A stretch of DNA of 64,000 bases, taken from the NCBI GenBank assembly GCA_028687035.1, contig JAQUAX010000013.1, positions 1 to 64,000 of the forward strand, written 5' to 3'. The notes under the pieces are model-generated. The model was not told where the DNA came from. It did no database searches and was given only the letters and a program-made list of their open reading frames with translations. A program made the position numbers and the translations under genes. Below, piece after piece: positions 8,480 to 15,383 of the stretch (positions within the stretch are counted from its first letter, which is position 1; every line of letters starts with the position of its first letter). This DNA is from Dechloromonas sp. GTDB lineage: Bacteria; Pseudomonadota; Gammaproteobacteria; Burkholderiales; Rhodocyclaceae.

Positions 8480-10581
8480 TCCGCATCCTGCCCGCTGGCG
8501 CGCTGCTGTTCGCCGCCTGTACCGGACACGCCGACGATGCCGGGACGCCGATGCTCCGCGAAGTCTCGGTGAGCGCCCGCCGCGACGCCGACGGTGAGCG
8601 GTTGCTCGCGGTCAACCAGAAAACCGTGCTCGATCGCAAGGAAATCGAGGCGCTGGGCGGGTTGACCGTCGACGAGGTGATCCGCAAGCTGCCCGGCATC
8701 GAGGCCGCGCCCCGGTCCGGCGACGGCGGCCCGAACGCCAACGCCCGCGGCATGGGACGCGACGCGGTGCAGTTCCTGGTCGATGGCGAACGGCCATCGG
8801 CCAATGCCCGCTACGCGCTGACCGCGGTCGGCCGCCTGCCCTCCGGCGAACTGGAGCGCGTCGAGATCCTGCGCGGCACCTCGGCCGAGCACGGCGGAGG
8901 CGCCCCGGTCACCGTTAACCTGATCATGAAAAAGGCCCGCCCGACCGCGTCCACCGCGTTCAAGGCAGCCGCCGGGCTGCGCGGCGACGAACCGAACGGA
9001 CAGTTCAGCCTGAGCCGGGGCGGAAGCGACCGCGGCTTCTCGTGGATCGTGCCGCTCAGCATCAACCATCACGGCATGCCGCAGGAAAAGCTCGGCCGGC
9101 GCCAGCAGTCGGTTGTCGGCACGCCGGCGCTGGCGCAGAACGAGCGCGAGGAGTCGCCCTACCGCCTCGACGAGTTCGTCCTTTCGCCCCGCCTGAGCTG
9201 GCGCGGCGACGACGGCAACCTGTCGCTCTGGCCCAGCCTCTATCACAACCGCGGCGAACGCCGGAGCGAGATCGACCTGTCGACCGACGCCGACCCGGCC
9301 GCCGGCGGTCGGCACGAACGCGAGGAAAGCCGGCTGACCATCGCCCGCCTGCGCGCCGAGGCCGAGCGGAAAACCGGGCTCGGCAAACTGTCCGGTCGGG
9401 TTGCGCTGATGGGCGCCGACCGCGAACAGAACACCGCGCGCCAGTGGATTGCCGGCGACGGTACGCGGACCCACGGCTTCGAGACGATCGAGCGCGACGA
9501 GCGCGAACTGTCATCCTCCCTGCGCCTGGATCGGCCGGCCGGCGACGGACTGGTCTCGGCCGGCGTCGAGCAGGCTTGGCACCGCCGCGACGAAAGCCAG
9601 CGGGCCGCCGGCAGCAGTGTGTACGCCGGTGCCTACGCCGCCCTCGCCCGGCAATGGACCGCCTGGCTGCAACATGAATGGCCGCTGGCCCCGGCGCTGA
9701 CGCTGACCTACGGTCTGCGCGGGGAACGGGTCGAACTGGAAGGCGACGGCCGGCAAAGCGCTGCCGGCCAACTGGCACCGTCGCTGGCCGGACGCTACGA
9801 ACTGGGCCCCGACCTGATCTTGCGCTCGTCGCTGGGCGCCGGACTGAAGGCCCCCAAACTGGAGGAAATTTCCGGGTTGACCGTGCGCGGCGCCGGCTTC
9901 AACAGCCCGCTCGAGGCCGATCGCGGCGGCAACCCGGGATTGCGCGCCGAACGCAACCTGAACGCCGAACTGGCCCTCGATCGCCACCTGCCGAACGGCG
10001 CCGGCACGCTCGGCATCAATCTCTACCTGCGGCGGACCGAGGATTTCATCGAGCGGCGCACGCTGCTCGAAGGCGACCGCTGGGTCGAACGTCCGTACAA
10101 CGAAGGCAACGCCCGCCACTGGGGAGTCGAACTCGACGCCAAACTGAAGGGCGACGCCTTCGGCTGGAGCGGCGCCTCGCTGCGCAGCCACCTGACCCTG
10201 CCCAAGGCGCGGGTCGAGGACGCGCGCCTCGGCATCACCCGCGACGCCCGCGACCTGCCGCGCTACCAATGGAGTCTCGGCGTCGACCAGGCCCTGCCGG
10301 GCTGGCAGGCCAGCGCCGGCTTCCAGATCAATCTGTACGGCCCGACGCGGACCGAGATTCCCGGCGAAACCAGCCGCCGGCAGCAGGCGCGCACGCTGAT
10401 CGACCTCCATGCGGTCCGCCGCCTGAGCCGCCAACTCAACCTGCGCCTGGAAGTGCAGAACCTGATCGCCACCGACACCAGCCGCCTGGCCCGTGCCTGG
10501 TCGGGCAGCGACGACTGGACGCTCGCCACCCGCGAACGCGGCCAGCGGACGCTGCTGCTGTCGCTCGAGGGGCAGTGGTGA
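8476..10581 (+). CDS. TonB-dependent receptor, second of the hmu-like locus
   Basis: A 701-residue outer-membrane receptor: short signal peptide (to about GHA-DDA), plug with VDEVIRKLPGIEAAP and RVEILRGTSAEHGGG, then a barrel ending in LEGQW. Its start overlaps the chelatase stop by ATGA, so the two are translationally coupled, suggesting the receptor carries in the chelatase substrate or a related porphyrin. It is not a close copy of the receptor at 2568. Ligand cannot be told from sequence alone. Confidence 0.83.
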   Translation: MIRILPAGALLFAACTGHADDAGTPMLREVSVSARRDADGERLLAVNQKTVLDRKEIEALGGLTVDEVIRKLPGIEAAPRSGDGGPNANARGMGRDAVQFLVDGERPSANARYALTAVGRLPSGELERVEILRGTSAEHGGGAPVTVNLIMKKARPTASTAFKAAAGLRGDEPNGQFSLSRGGSDRGFSWIVPLSINHHGMPQEKLGRRQQSVVGTPALAQNEREESPYRLDEFVLSPRLSWRGDDGNLSLWPSLYHNRGERRSEIDLSTDADPAAGGRHEREESRLTIARLRAEAERKTGLGKLSGRVALMGADREQNTARQWIAGDGTRTHGFETIERDERELSSSLRLDRPAGDGLVSAGVEQAWHRRDESQRAAGSSVYAGAYAALARQWTAWLQHEWPLAPALTLTYGLRGERVELEGDGRQSAAGQLAPSLAGRYELGPDLILRSSLGAGLKAPKLEEISGLTVRGAGFNSPLEADRGGNPGLRAERNLNAELALDRHLPNGAGTLGINLYLRRTEDFIERRTLLEGDRWVERPYNEGNARHWGVELDAKLKGDAFGWSGASLRSHLTLPKARVEDARLGITRDARDLPRYQWSLGVDQALPGWQASAGFQINLYGPTRTEIPGETSRRQQARTLIDLHAVRRLSRQLNLRLEVQNLIATDTSRLARAWSGSDDWTLATRERGQRTLLLSLEGQW

Positions 10582-10678
10582 ACTTGCCCGCCCATCCGCC
10601 CCGAGGCGCCGCCGCTGCCCGGCTCCCGAAGCTATTCCCACCATCCGCCCGTTTGTTCCACTGACCGGAGTTTCACCG

Positions 10679-11164
10679 ATGCAAACCAACCTGATCGAAC
10701 TGTCGATGTACCAGCTGTCGCAGCTGTTCCTGATTCCGACCCTGCTGCTGATCGCCGCCCTTTTCCTTTACGCCTTCTGGGTGCTCGGCGAATTCGCGGT
10801 GCACTCGCTGTACCGCCGCCACGGCGGTGGACGGCCGCTGCTCGCCGAATTTCGGCGAAACGGCCGGTTGACCGCGGACGAGCTCGACGTCATCGCCCAC
10901 CGCCAACTCGAGACGCCGCGCATCGCCAGCCGGGTGACGCCGATGCTCGGCCTGGTCGCGACGATGATCCCGATGGGGCCGGCGCTCAAATCGCTGTCCG
11001 ACGGCAACCTGTCCCAGGTCTCCGAAAACCTGACCATCGCCTTCTCGGCGGTGATCCTGGCGCTGATCGCCGCCTCCATCACCTATTGGGTGGTCAATGT
11101 GCGGCGCCGCTGGCTGGCCGAGGAAATGCTCGAGATCGAATCCCTGCGGAGCGCAGCCGCATGA
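10679..11164 (+). CDS. MotA/TolQ/ExbB-like membrane protein (HmuU-like)
   Basis: A 161-residue inner-membrane protein with three hydrophobic segments (about residues 15-38, 80-100, 115-137) and the family-like stretch TPMLGLVATMIPMGPAL, which resembles the TolQ/ExbB TM2 region. It is shorter than canonical ExbB. Together with the DUF2149 partner (ATGA overlap) it corresponds to HmuU/HmuV of Bacteroidetes hmu operons and probably forms a dedicated proton-driven energiser for the receptors or the chelatase. A separate standard TonB-ExbB-ExbD set is at 17895-19709. Confidence 0.75.
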   Translation: MQTNLIELSMYQLSQLFLIPTLLLIAALFLYAFWVLGEFAVHSLYRRHGGGRPLLAEFRRNGRLTADELDVIAHRQLETPRIASRVTPMLGLVATMIPMGPALKSLSDGNLSQVSENLTIAFSAVILALIAASITYWVVNVRRRWLAEEMLEIESLRSAAA

Positions 11165-11484
11165 GCCTGAAACTGCTGCACGAAACCGAGACCGAAGATC
11201 CGATCCTGTCGGTCGTCAACCTGATCGACATCTTCCTCGTCATCATCGCCGCGCTGCTGATCACCGTGGCGCAGAACCCGCTGCTCAACCCCTTCAACCA
11301 GCGGGACGTCACGGTCATCACCGACCCCGGCAAGCCGAGCATGGAAGTCACCATCAAGAAGGGCGAAAAGATCGAGCATTACAAGGCCAACGGCAGCATC
11401 GGCAGCGGCGACGGCGAAAAGGCCGGCGTCGCCTACCGGATGAAGGACGGTTCGATGGTCTACGTCCCGGAAGGCCAGGAGTGA
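11161..11484 (+). CDS. DUF2149 protein, ExbD-like partner (HmuV-like)
   Basis: A 107-residue protein with one N-terminal membrane segment ([17 protein letters not shown], about residues 21-37) and a small periplasmic domain. The pattern [13 protein letters not shown] is that of DUF2149 and resembles the ExbD/TolR transmembrane helix with its Asp. ATGA overlap with the MotA/TolQ-like gene indicates a fixed-ratio pair. In Bacteroidetes the equivalent gene ends the hmu operon. Confidence 0.72.
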   Translation: MSLKLLHETETEDPILSVVNLIDIFLVIIAALLITVAQNPLLNPFNQRDVTVITDPGKPSMEVTIKKGEKIEHYKANGSIGSGDGEKAGVAYRMKDGSMVYVPEGQE

Positions 11485-11486
11485 GC

Positions 11487-11765
11487 ATGGACGACATCCT
11501 GGAAACCGACGACATGACGATCGAGCTCCGTCTGGCCGCCGTCGTCGCCCTGCTCTCGGCCTCCGCCCTGCGCGGGCCGACCGCGGCCAAGGCCGCCGCG
11601 CTGCGCGCCCATCTGGCGGCCGCCCTCGGCGACCGCTCGCTCGCCCCACCGCTGCGCGAGGCTATCGACCAGGCGCTCGCCGGTTGGCGGGCCGTCGCCT
11701 GCCACCCGGCTTCGGTCAGCGTGGCGCTCTGCCCGTTGACTGCGCCCGGCCAGTCCATCCACTGA
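11487..11765 (+). CDS. Small hypothetical protein
   Basis: A 92-residue frame two bases after the DUF2149 stop, with AGGAGTGAGC ahead of its ATG. The product is acidic at the N-terminus, Ala/Leu-rich and mostly helical in appearance, with two Cys near the C-terminus. I do not recognise a family. Tight spacing and ribosome site argue that it is translated as part of the hmu-like operon. It could be a lineage-specific partner of the heme system. Confidence 0.55.
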   Translation: MDDILETDDMTIELRLAAVVALLSASALRGPTAAKAAALRAHLAAALGDRSLAPPLREAIDQALAGWRAVACHPASVSVALCPLTAPGQSIH

Positions 11766-11785
11766 TTTTCAACCAAGGAGAACCC

Positions 11786-12404
11786 ATGTCCCGCTACACC
11801 GGCCCCCGCCTCAAAGTCCTGCGCGCCCTCGGCGTCGACCTGCCCGGCCTGTCCCGGAAATCGATGCAGGAGCGCAACCAGCCGCCCGGCCAGCACGGCG
11901 CCCGCAAACTCGCTTCCCGCAAATCGGAATTCGGACTGCAATTGATGGAAAAGCAGAAACTGCGGTTCAACTACGGCCTCAGCGAAAGGCAGTTGCGCCG
12001 GGTCGTCGCCGATGCCAAAAAAACATCGCGGCGCGACCGGCGACAAGTTGGTCGAACTGCTCGAACGCCGCCTCGACAACCTGGTCTTCCGGGCCGGATT
12101 CGCCCCGACCATTCCGGCCGCCCGGCAGCTGGTCAGCCATGGACACTTCCTGCTCAATGGCCGGCGGGTGACCATTCCCTCGATTCGGCTACGCCCCGGC
12201 GACTGCTTCGCGCCGACCGCCAGCGGCCGGAAAATCGACCTCGTCCGCGGCACGCTGGAGGAGCCGGCACTGGAACGGCCGCAATGGATCGCCTTCGACG
12301 CATCGACGCAAACGGCCCACCTCGCCCACCTGCCCGACGGCGATGCTGCCCCGTTCCAGATCGACCTGCAGCGCGTCGTCGAGTACTACGCGACGCGGAT
12401 GTAA
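11786..12404 (+). pseudogene. Zinc-independent ribosomal protein S4 paralog with frameshift at an A7 run
   Basis: From ATG 11786 (AAGGAG upstream) the product starts [16 protein letters not shown] and runs like S4 to residue 77 ([13 protein letters not shown]). It then leaves frame at AAAAAAA (12017-12023). The continuation ([19 protein letters not shown], then the S4 domain [16 protein letters not shown]) is read in the next frame to a TAA at 12402-12404. Removing one A restores a single protein of about 206 residues. The N-terminal zinc-knuckle Cys of normal S4 are absent, marking a C-minus paralog of the kind used when metal is scarce. The shift could be a true mutation, an assembly error or slippage at the homopolymer; ATG 12012 could also start the second half separately. 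Confidence 0.72.
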
Positions 12405-12426
12405 ACGCGACCCCGGTCCACTCCCC

Positions 12427-12663
12427 ATGCCATCCGAATTCCGCCTGCCGCTGACCGTCCCCGCGGCCGGCAGCGAGGTCCGTCTCGCCGCCTTCGACGA
12501 CGGGATCGATCCGCTGCTGCGCGCGCAACTGGTCGCCTACGGCCTGGCCGAGCAACGACCGCTGACGGTCTTGCAACAACGGCCGATGACTGTCATCCTC
12601 GCCGACGAAGTCGAGCTTGCCCTTGAACACGAGATTGCCCGCCATGTCTGGGTCACCCGCTAG
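12427..12663 (+). CDS. feoA: FeoA-like SH3-fold protein, first copy
   Basis: A 78-residue FeoA-domain protein. It shares the stretches [20 protein letters not shown] and GIDP with the FeoA that follows feoB at 24325, so the two are close paralogs. FeoA is a small cytoplasmic partner of the FeoB ferrous-iron transporter. Here it is placed away from feoB, at the head of the ferrosome-like cluster, and overlaps the next gene by 20 bases. It may serve iron handling at the storage compartment rather than FeoB itself; that is inference. Confidence 0.8.
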   Translation: MPSEFRLPLTVPAAGSEVRLAAFDDGIDPLLRAQLVAYGLAEQRPLTVLQQRPMTVILADEVELALEHEIARHVWVTR

Positions 12664-13093
12664 TCTCCCGCAGCGCATCGTTTCCGCCGTACCGGGCCGC
12701 ATCCGGGTGCGCGACCCGGCGCTGCGCAACCCGCGCCAGCTGGCCGACCTGAGCGCGGCGCTGGACGAACTGGACGGCATTTTGGAGCTCGCCGGCAATC
12801 CGCGAACCGGCAGCCTGGTCGTGCATTTCGATCATCGTCGCCTGGCCGTGGAAGCCCTCGAGCACCTCGTCGATACGGCGCTCGACCGCCCGGCCGCCCC
12901 GGCGCGACCGGGCGGCCAGAGCCGGCGCCGGCAGTTCAATCGCTATGCCAAGATCGGCATGCTGGCCAGCCTGGGCGCATCGCTAGCCTTTCTCGCCACC
13001 GGCCAGAAGCGTGCGCACGCAGTCGCCGGCGCGCTGTTCGTCGCCGGCCTCGGCGTGCATCTGACGGTTCATCGTCAGCTCCTGGTGCGCTGA
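12644..13093 (+). CDS. Cys-less HMA-like membrane protein, ferrosome-associated (Fez-type)
   Basis: A 149-residue protein. Residues about 7-85 look like a heavy-metal-associated (HMA) fold without metal-binding Cys, opening with QRIVSAVPGRIRVRD. A hydrophobic hairpin (about 108-142; MLASLGASLAFLATG and AGALFVAGLGVHL) follows. The same R-x6-GRIR signature recurs in the protein at 13274, and a related RVRFRYR starts the ATPase at 15384. In ferrosome (fez) clusters such Cys-less domains with a GRIR-type motif are typical, as far as I recall. The ATG overlaps the FeoA gene by 20 bases. Confidence 0.68.
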   Translation: MSGSPASLPQRIVSAVPGRIRVRDPALRNPRQLADLSAALDELDGILELAGNPRTGSLVVHFDHRRLAVEALEHLVDTALDRPAAPARPGGQSRRRQFNRYAKIGMLASLGASLAFLATGQKRAHAVAGALFVAGLGVHLTVHRQLLVR

Positions 13094-13158
13094 CCCGGGC
13101 GGCGACCGGTAGCCGGCAGCCGCCCGGAACCGTACCCGCAGGACGAAGGCCGCCAAGT

Positions 13159-13172
13159 TTGACGTGGGTCAA
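13159..13172. promoter_or_regulatory. FNR-type box inside the ferrosome-like cluster
   Basis: TTGACGTGGGTCAA is a perfect dyad, TTGAC-N4-GTCAA, close to the FNR consensus TTGAT-N4-ATCAA. It lies in the only sizeable gap of the cluster (13094-13273), about 100 bases before the gene at 13274. It suggests oxygen-dependent expression from an internal promoter; the window itself encodes an FNR at 41444. Confidence 0.6.
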
Positions 13173-13273
13173 GCCGCCCCGGAAGCGGCATGGTACTTTT
13201 TACGACATCGTTTTGTTTTGCAGCCAGCCATCCGCACAACGGTAGCCAGCCAATCCTTGCTGAAAGGTGGATC

Positions 13274-13666
13274 ATGGTTGGCCGTTCGTTCGACGCTTTC
13301 GTCACCCCGCCCGCAACCCGGCAAGTCGACTGGGCGTCGCTGATCCAGGCAGTTGCCCGCCATCTGCGCATCGCCCACCAGATTCCCGGGCGCATCCGCT
13401 TCAGGATCGACCCGGCCGTGCTCGCCGACCCGGCATTGCGCGGCCTCGGCGACAGCGGCCTCGACGACGCGCTCGGCGTGATCCGGGGCGTACGCAGCGT
13501 TCGCCTCAACCGACTGGCCCGTTCCTGCACCATCGAATACGACCGCGCGGTCATTCCCGACCACGCCTGGGGCGACCTGCTCGAACAGCGCCCCGGCCCG
13601 GCCGCGCAGATCCTGCTCGACATCATCGAAGACAAATATGCGGAGGTCCGCCATGTCCAACCATGA
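13274..13666 (+). CDS. Cys-less HMA-like protein, ferrosome-associated
   Basis: A 130-residue soluble-looking protein with AAAGGTGG before its ATG. Residues about 30-110 have the order of an HMA-like fold and begin HLRIAHQIPGRIRFRID, the same R-x6-GRIR signature as the protein at 12644. It has only one Cys and no CxxC. It probably interacts with the Fez-type ATPase or coats the compartment; this is inference from the shared motif and gene order. It overlaps the next gene by 14 bases. Confidence 0.65.
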   Translation: MVGRSFDAFVTPPATRQVDWASLIQAVARHLRIAHQIPGRIRFRIDPAVLADPALRGLGDSGLDDALGVIRGVRSVRLNRLARSCTIEYDRAVIPDHAWGDLLEQRPGPAAQILLDIIEDKYAEVRHVQP

Positions 13667-14351
13667 CGAAGCCATCCTGCGCAGCCGCACCCTACAGCCG
13701 GCGGCGCCGTTCCCGATCCTGCACCAGGCGGTGCGCATCGCGCTCTACGACGAATATGCGGCACGCGCCTTCTACCGCCGGGTCAGCGAATCTTTCGGCC
13801 CGCAGCCGCCGTTCGCCAACATCTGGCAGGCCGAGGAACAACACGTTGCGGCGCTCGGGCAACTGTGCGAGCGCTACGGCATTCCCCGGCCGCTCGACCC
13901 CTTCCCGGCCGAAACTACGGTTTCGCCGACCTGGCGTGCCAATCTGGAACGCGCCGTCAGCGGAGAACTGGCCAATGTCCGGCTCTATCGCTACCTGATC
14001 CCCCGGGTCGACGCCCGCGACGCCCGCCGGGTTTTCGCCAACCTGCAAGCGGCCTCGCTCGATCGGCATCTGCCCGACTTCCAGCATGCCCTGCAACAGG
14101 CGCTGTCGCGCGAAAGCTACCACGCGGCACGGGGTATCCCGGCCGAGCAGGCCTACGTCCGCCACGGTCCGCTGAGCGATCTGCTCGAACAGGGCCTGGC
14201 GCTGCTTTCGCGCCAGCACGGCGCTTTCGGTCTGGCCGGCAGCCTGCTGCGGGCCGCCCACCCGGCCCTGCTGGCCGGCCTGCTGGCCGGCGGCGCAACG
14301 GCGCACTACCTGCGCCGCCGGGACCGGATTTCACAAACCACGGAGGAATGA
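13653..14351 (+). CDS. Ferritin-like (DUF2202-type) protein with C-terminal membrane tail
   Basis: A 232-residue protein. Residues about 22-75 contain ALYDEYAARAFYRRV and IWQAEEQHVAALGQL, the E...EExH arrangement of four-helix ferritin-like domains (DUF2202 style), with a second, more diverged helical half including SGELANVRLYRYL. A C-terminal hydrophobic segment (about 196-222, HPALLAGLLAGGATAHYL) followed by RRR suggests membrane attachment. A di-iron protein tethered to a membrane, within a fez-like cluster, could act in iron oxidation or mineral nucleation. It overlaps both neighbours. Confidence 0.65.
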   Translation: MSNHDEAILRSRTLQPAAPFPILHQAVRIALYDEYAARAFYRRVSESFGPQPPFANIWQAEEQHVAALGQLCERYGIPRPLDPFPAETTVSPTWRANLERAVSGELANVRLYRYLIPRVDARDARRVFANLQAASLDRHLPDFQHALQQALSRESYHAARGIPAEQAYVRHGPLSDLLEQGLALLSRQHGAFGLAGSLLRAAHPALLAGLLAGGATAHYLRRRDRISQTTEE

Positions 14352-14665
14352 CCATGCTGCCTCTCCTGCCCTTTGTCGCCGGACTCGTTGCCGGCGCCGC
14401 CGCCGTCAAGCTGTGGCGCAACGAAAAAACCGCGCAGACCCTGACCAACGCCAAGGTCAAGATCCGCTCAGCGACGGTCAGCGGGCTGTCCCGCCTCGAA
14501 TCGTCGAGCGCCTCGATGCGCGAAAAGCTCGCCGTCGGCGAAGCCGCCCCGGACCCCGCTGACGATGCCGATGTCCCAGCCGCTCGCCCAACGCGCGCGC
14601 GCAAGCCGCGTCCGGCCGGGAGCGCCGGCGGCGAAGCCGATGCGGCGAGCGGGGAGCCGACATGA
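14348..14665 (+). CDS. Small single-pass membrane protein of the ferrosome-like cluster
   Basis: A 105-residue product with one N-terminal membrane helix (LLPFVAGLVAGAAAVKLW, residues 4-21), an amphipathic stretch and a Pro/Ala/Arg-rich disordered tail. ATG 14348 overlaps the ferritin-like stop (ATGA) and its own stop overlaps the next ATG. No family recognised. The form recalls small single-pass proteins that shape or stud bacterial organelle membranes. Confidence 0.6.
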   Translation: MTMLPLLPFVAGLVAGAAAVKLWRNEKTAQTLTNAKVKIRSATVSGLSRLESSSASMREKLAVGEAAPDPADDADVPAARPTRARKPRPAGSAGGEADAASGEPT

Positions 14666-15000
14666 AACCGCGTCCGGCGCCGCGACCGATGGCGCCCGGC
14701 GGTCCTGCCGGCCCCGAACCGAGCGCCGACTTCTGGCGCGGTTTCGTCGCCAGCGGACTCCTCGCCGCGGTTCAGGAACGCCACGGCAAACCGCGCCTGG
14801 ATCGCCGCGCCCTGCGCCGGGCGCTGCAGGGCGGCTGTGCGCTGGCCACCGGGACGCAAGCCGCGCATGCCTGGCGTTGGCGCGACGCGCCGCGAGTCGC
14901 CGCCTGCATCGGCCTCGGCCTGCTGGCCGTCACCACCCTTGAACATGTGCTGCGCGAAAACGCGGCCAAGGAGATATCTGATGAGCAAGAAGAAGCATAA
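14662..15000 (+). CDS. Small membrane-associated protein of the ferrosome-like cluster
   Basis: A 112-residue protein starting with a Pro-rich segment, then DFWRGFVASGLLAAVQER and a hydrophobic region ending VAACIGLGLLAVTTLEHVL (about 80-98). It is coupled to its neighbours by overlaps at both ends (ATGA before, 20 bases after). Not recognised; a cluster-specific accessory protein is the best description. Confidence 0.58.
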   Translation: MKPRPAPRPMAPGGPAGPEPSADFWRGFVASGLLAAVQERHGKPRLDRRALRRALQGGCALATGTQAAHAWRWRDAPRVAACIGLGLLAVTTLEHVLRENAAKEISDEQEEA

Positions 15001-15373
15001 GAAGCAGTCCGGGCAAGGCCGGGGCTGGGGCGAAACCGGCTACGGCCAGGACCGATTCGAGGCACCAGATGGCGGCAATCCGCAAGGCCCCGGCGGCGCC
15101 CGCTGGAACGACCTGGTCGGCGGCATCACCGGCGCCGAGCGCGGCATGCTCGACGGCCTGCAGGGCATGGTCGGTTCGCGCCACACCGAACAGTTCGTCC
15201 TCGGCGCCCTGATCGGCGCCGCCGCGGTGTACGTGCTGGGCGACGAGGAAATGCGCAACAAGCTGCTCAAGTCGGCGATCAAGCTTTATTCCGGCATCGC
15301 CGGCGGCTTCGAGGAAATCAGGGAGCAGATGGCCGATATCCGTGCCGAAGTCGAAGCCGAAACACAGGACTGA
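14981..15373 (+). CDS. YtxH-like small protein of the ferrosome-like cluster
   Basis: A 130-residue protein with a strong AAGGAG ribosome site inside the previous gene. It has a Lys/Gly-rich N-terminus, a glycine-containing membrane-like segment (HTEQFVLGALIGAAAVYVLG, about 67-86), then an amphipathic helix ending in a coiled-coil-like EEIREQMADIRAEVEAE. The pattern resembles YtxH-type proteins. It lies 10 bases before the ATPase gene. Confidence 0.62.
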   Translation: MSKKKHKKQSGQGRGWGETGYGQDRFEAPDGGNPQGPGGARWNDLVGGITGAERGMLDGLQGMVGSRHTEQFVLGALIGAAAVYVLGDEEMRNKLLKSAIKLYSGIAGGFEEIREQMADIRAEVEAETQD

Positions 15374-15383
15374 CGAGTACGCG

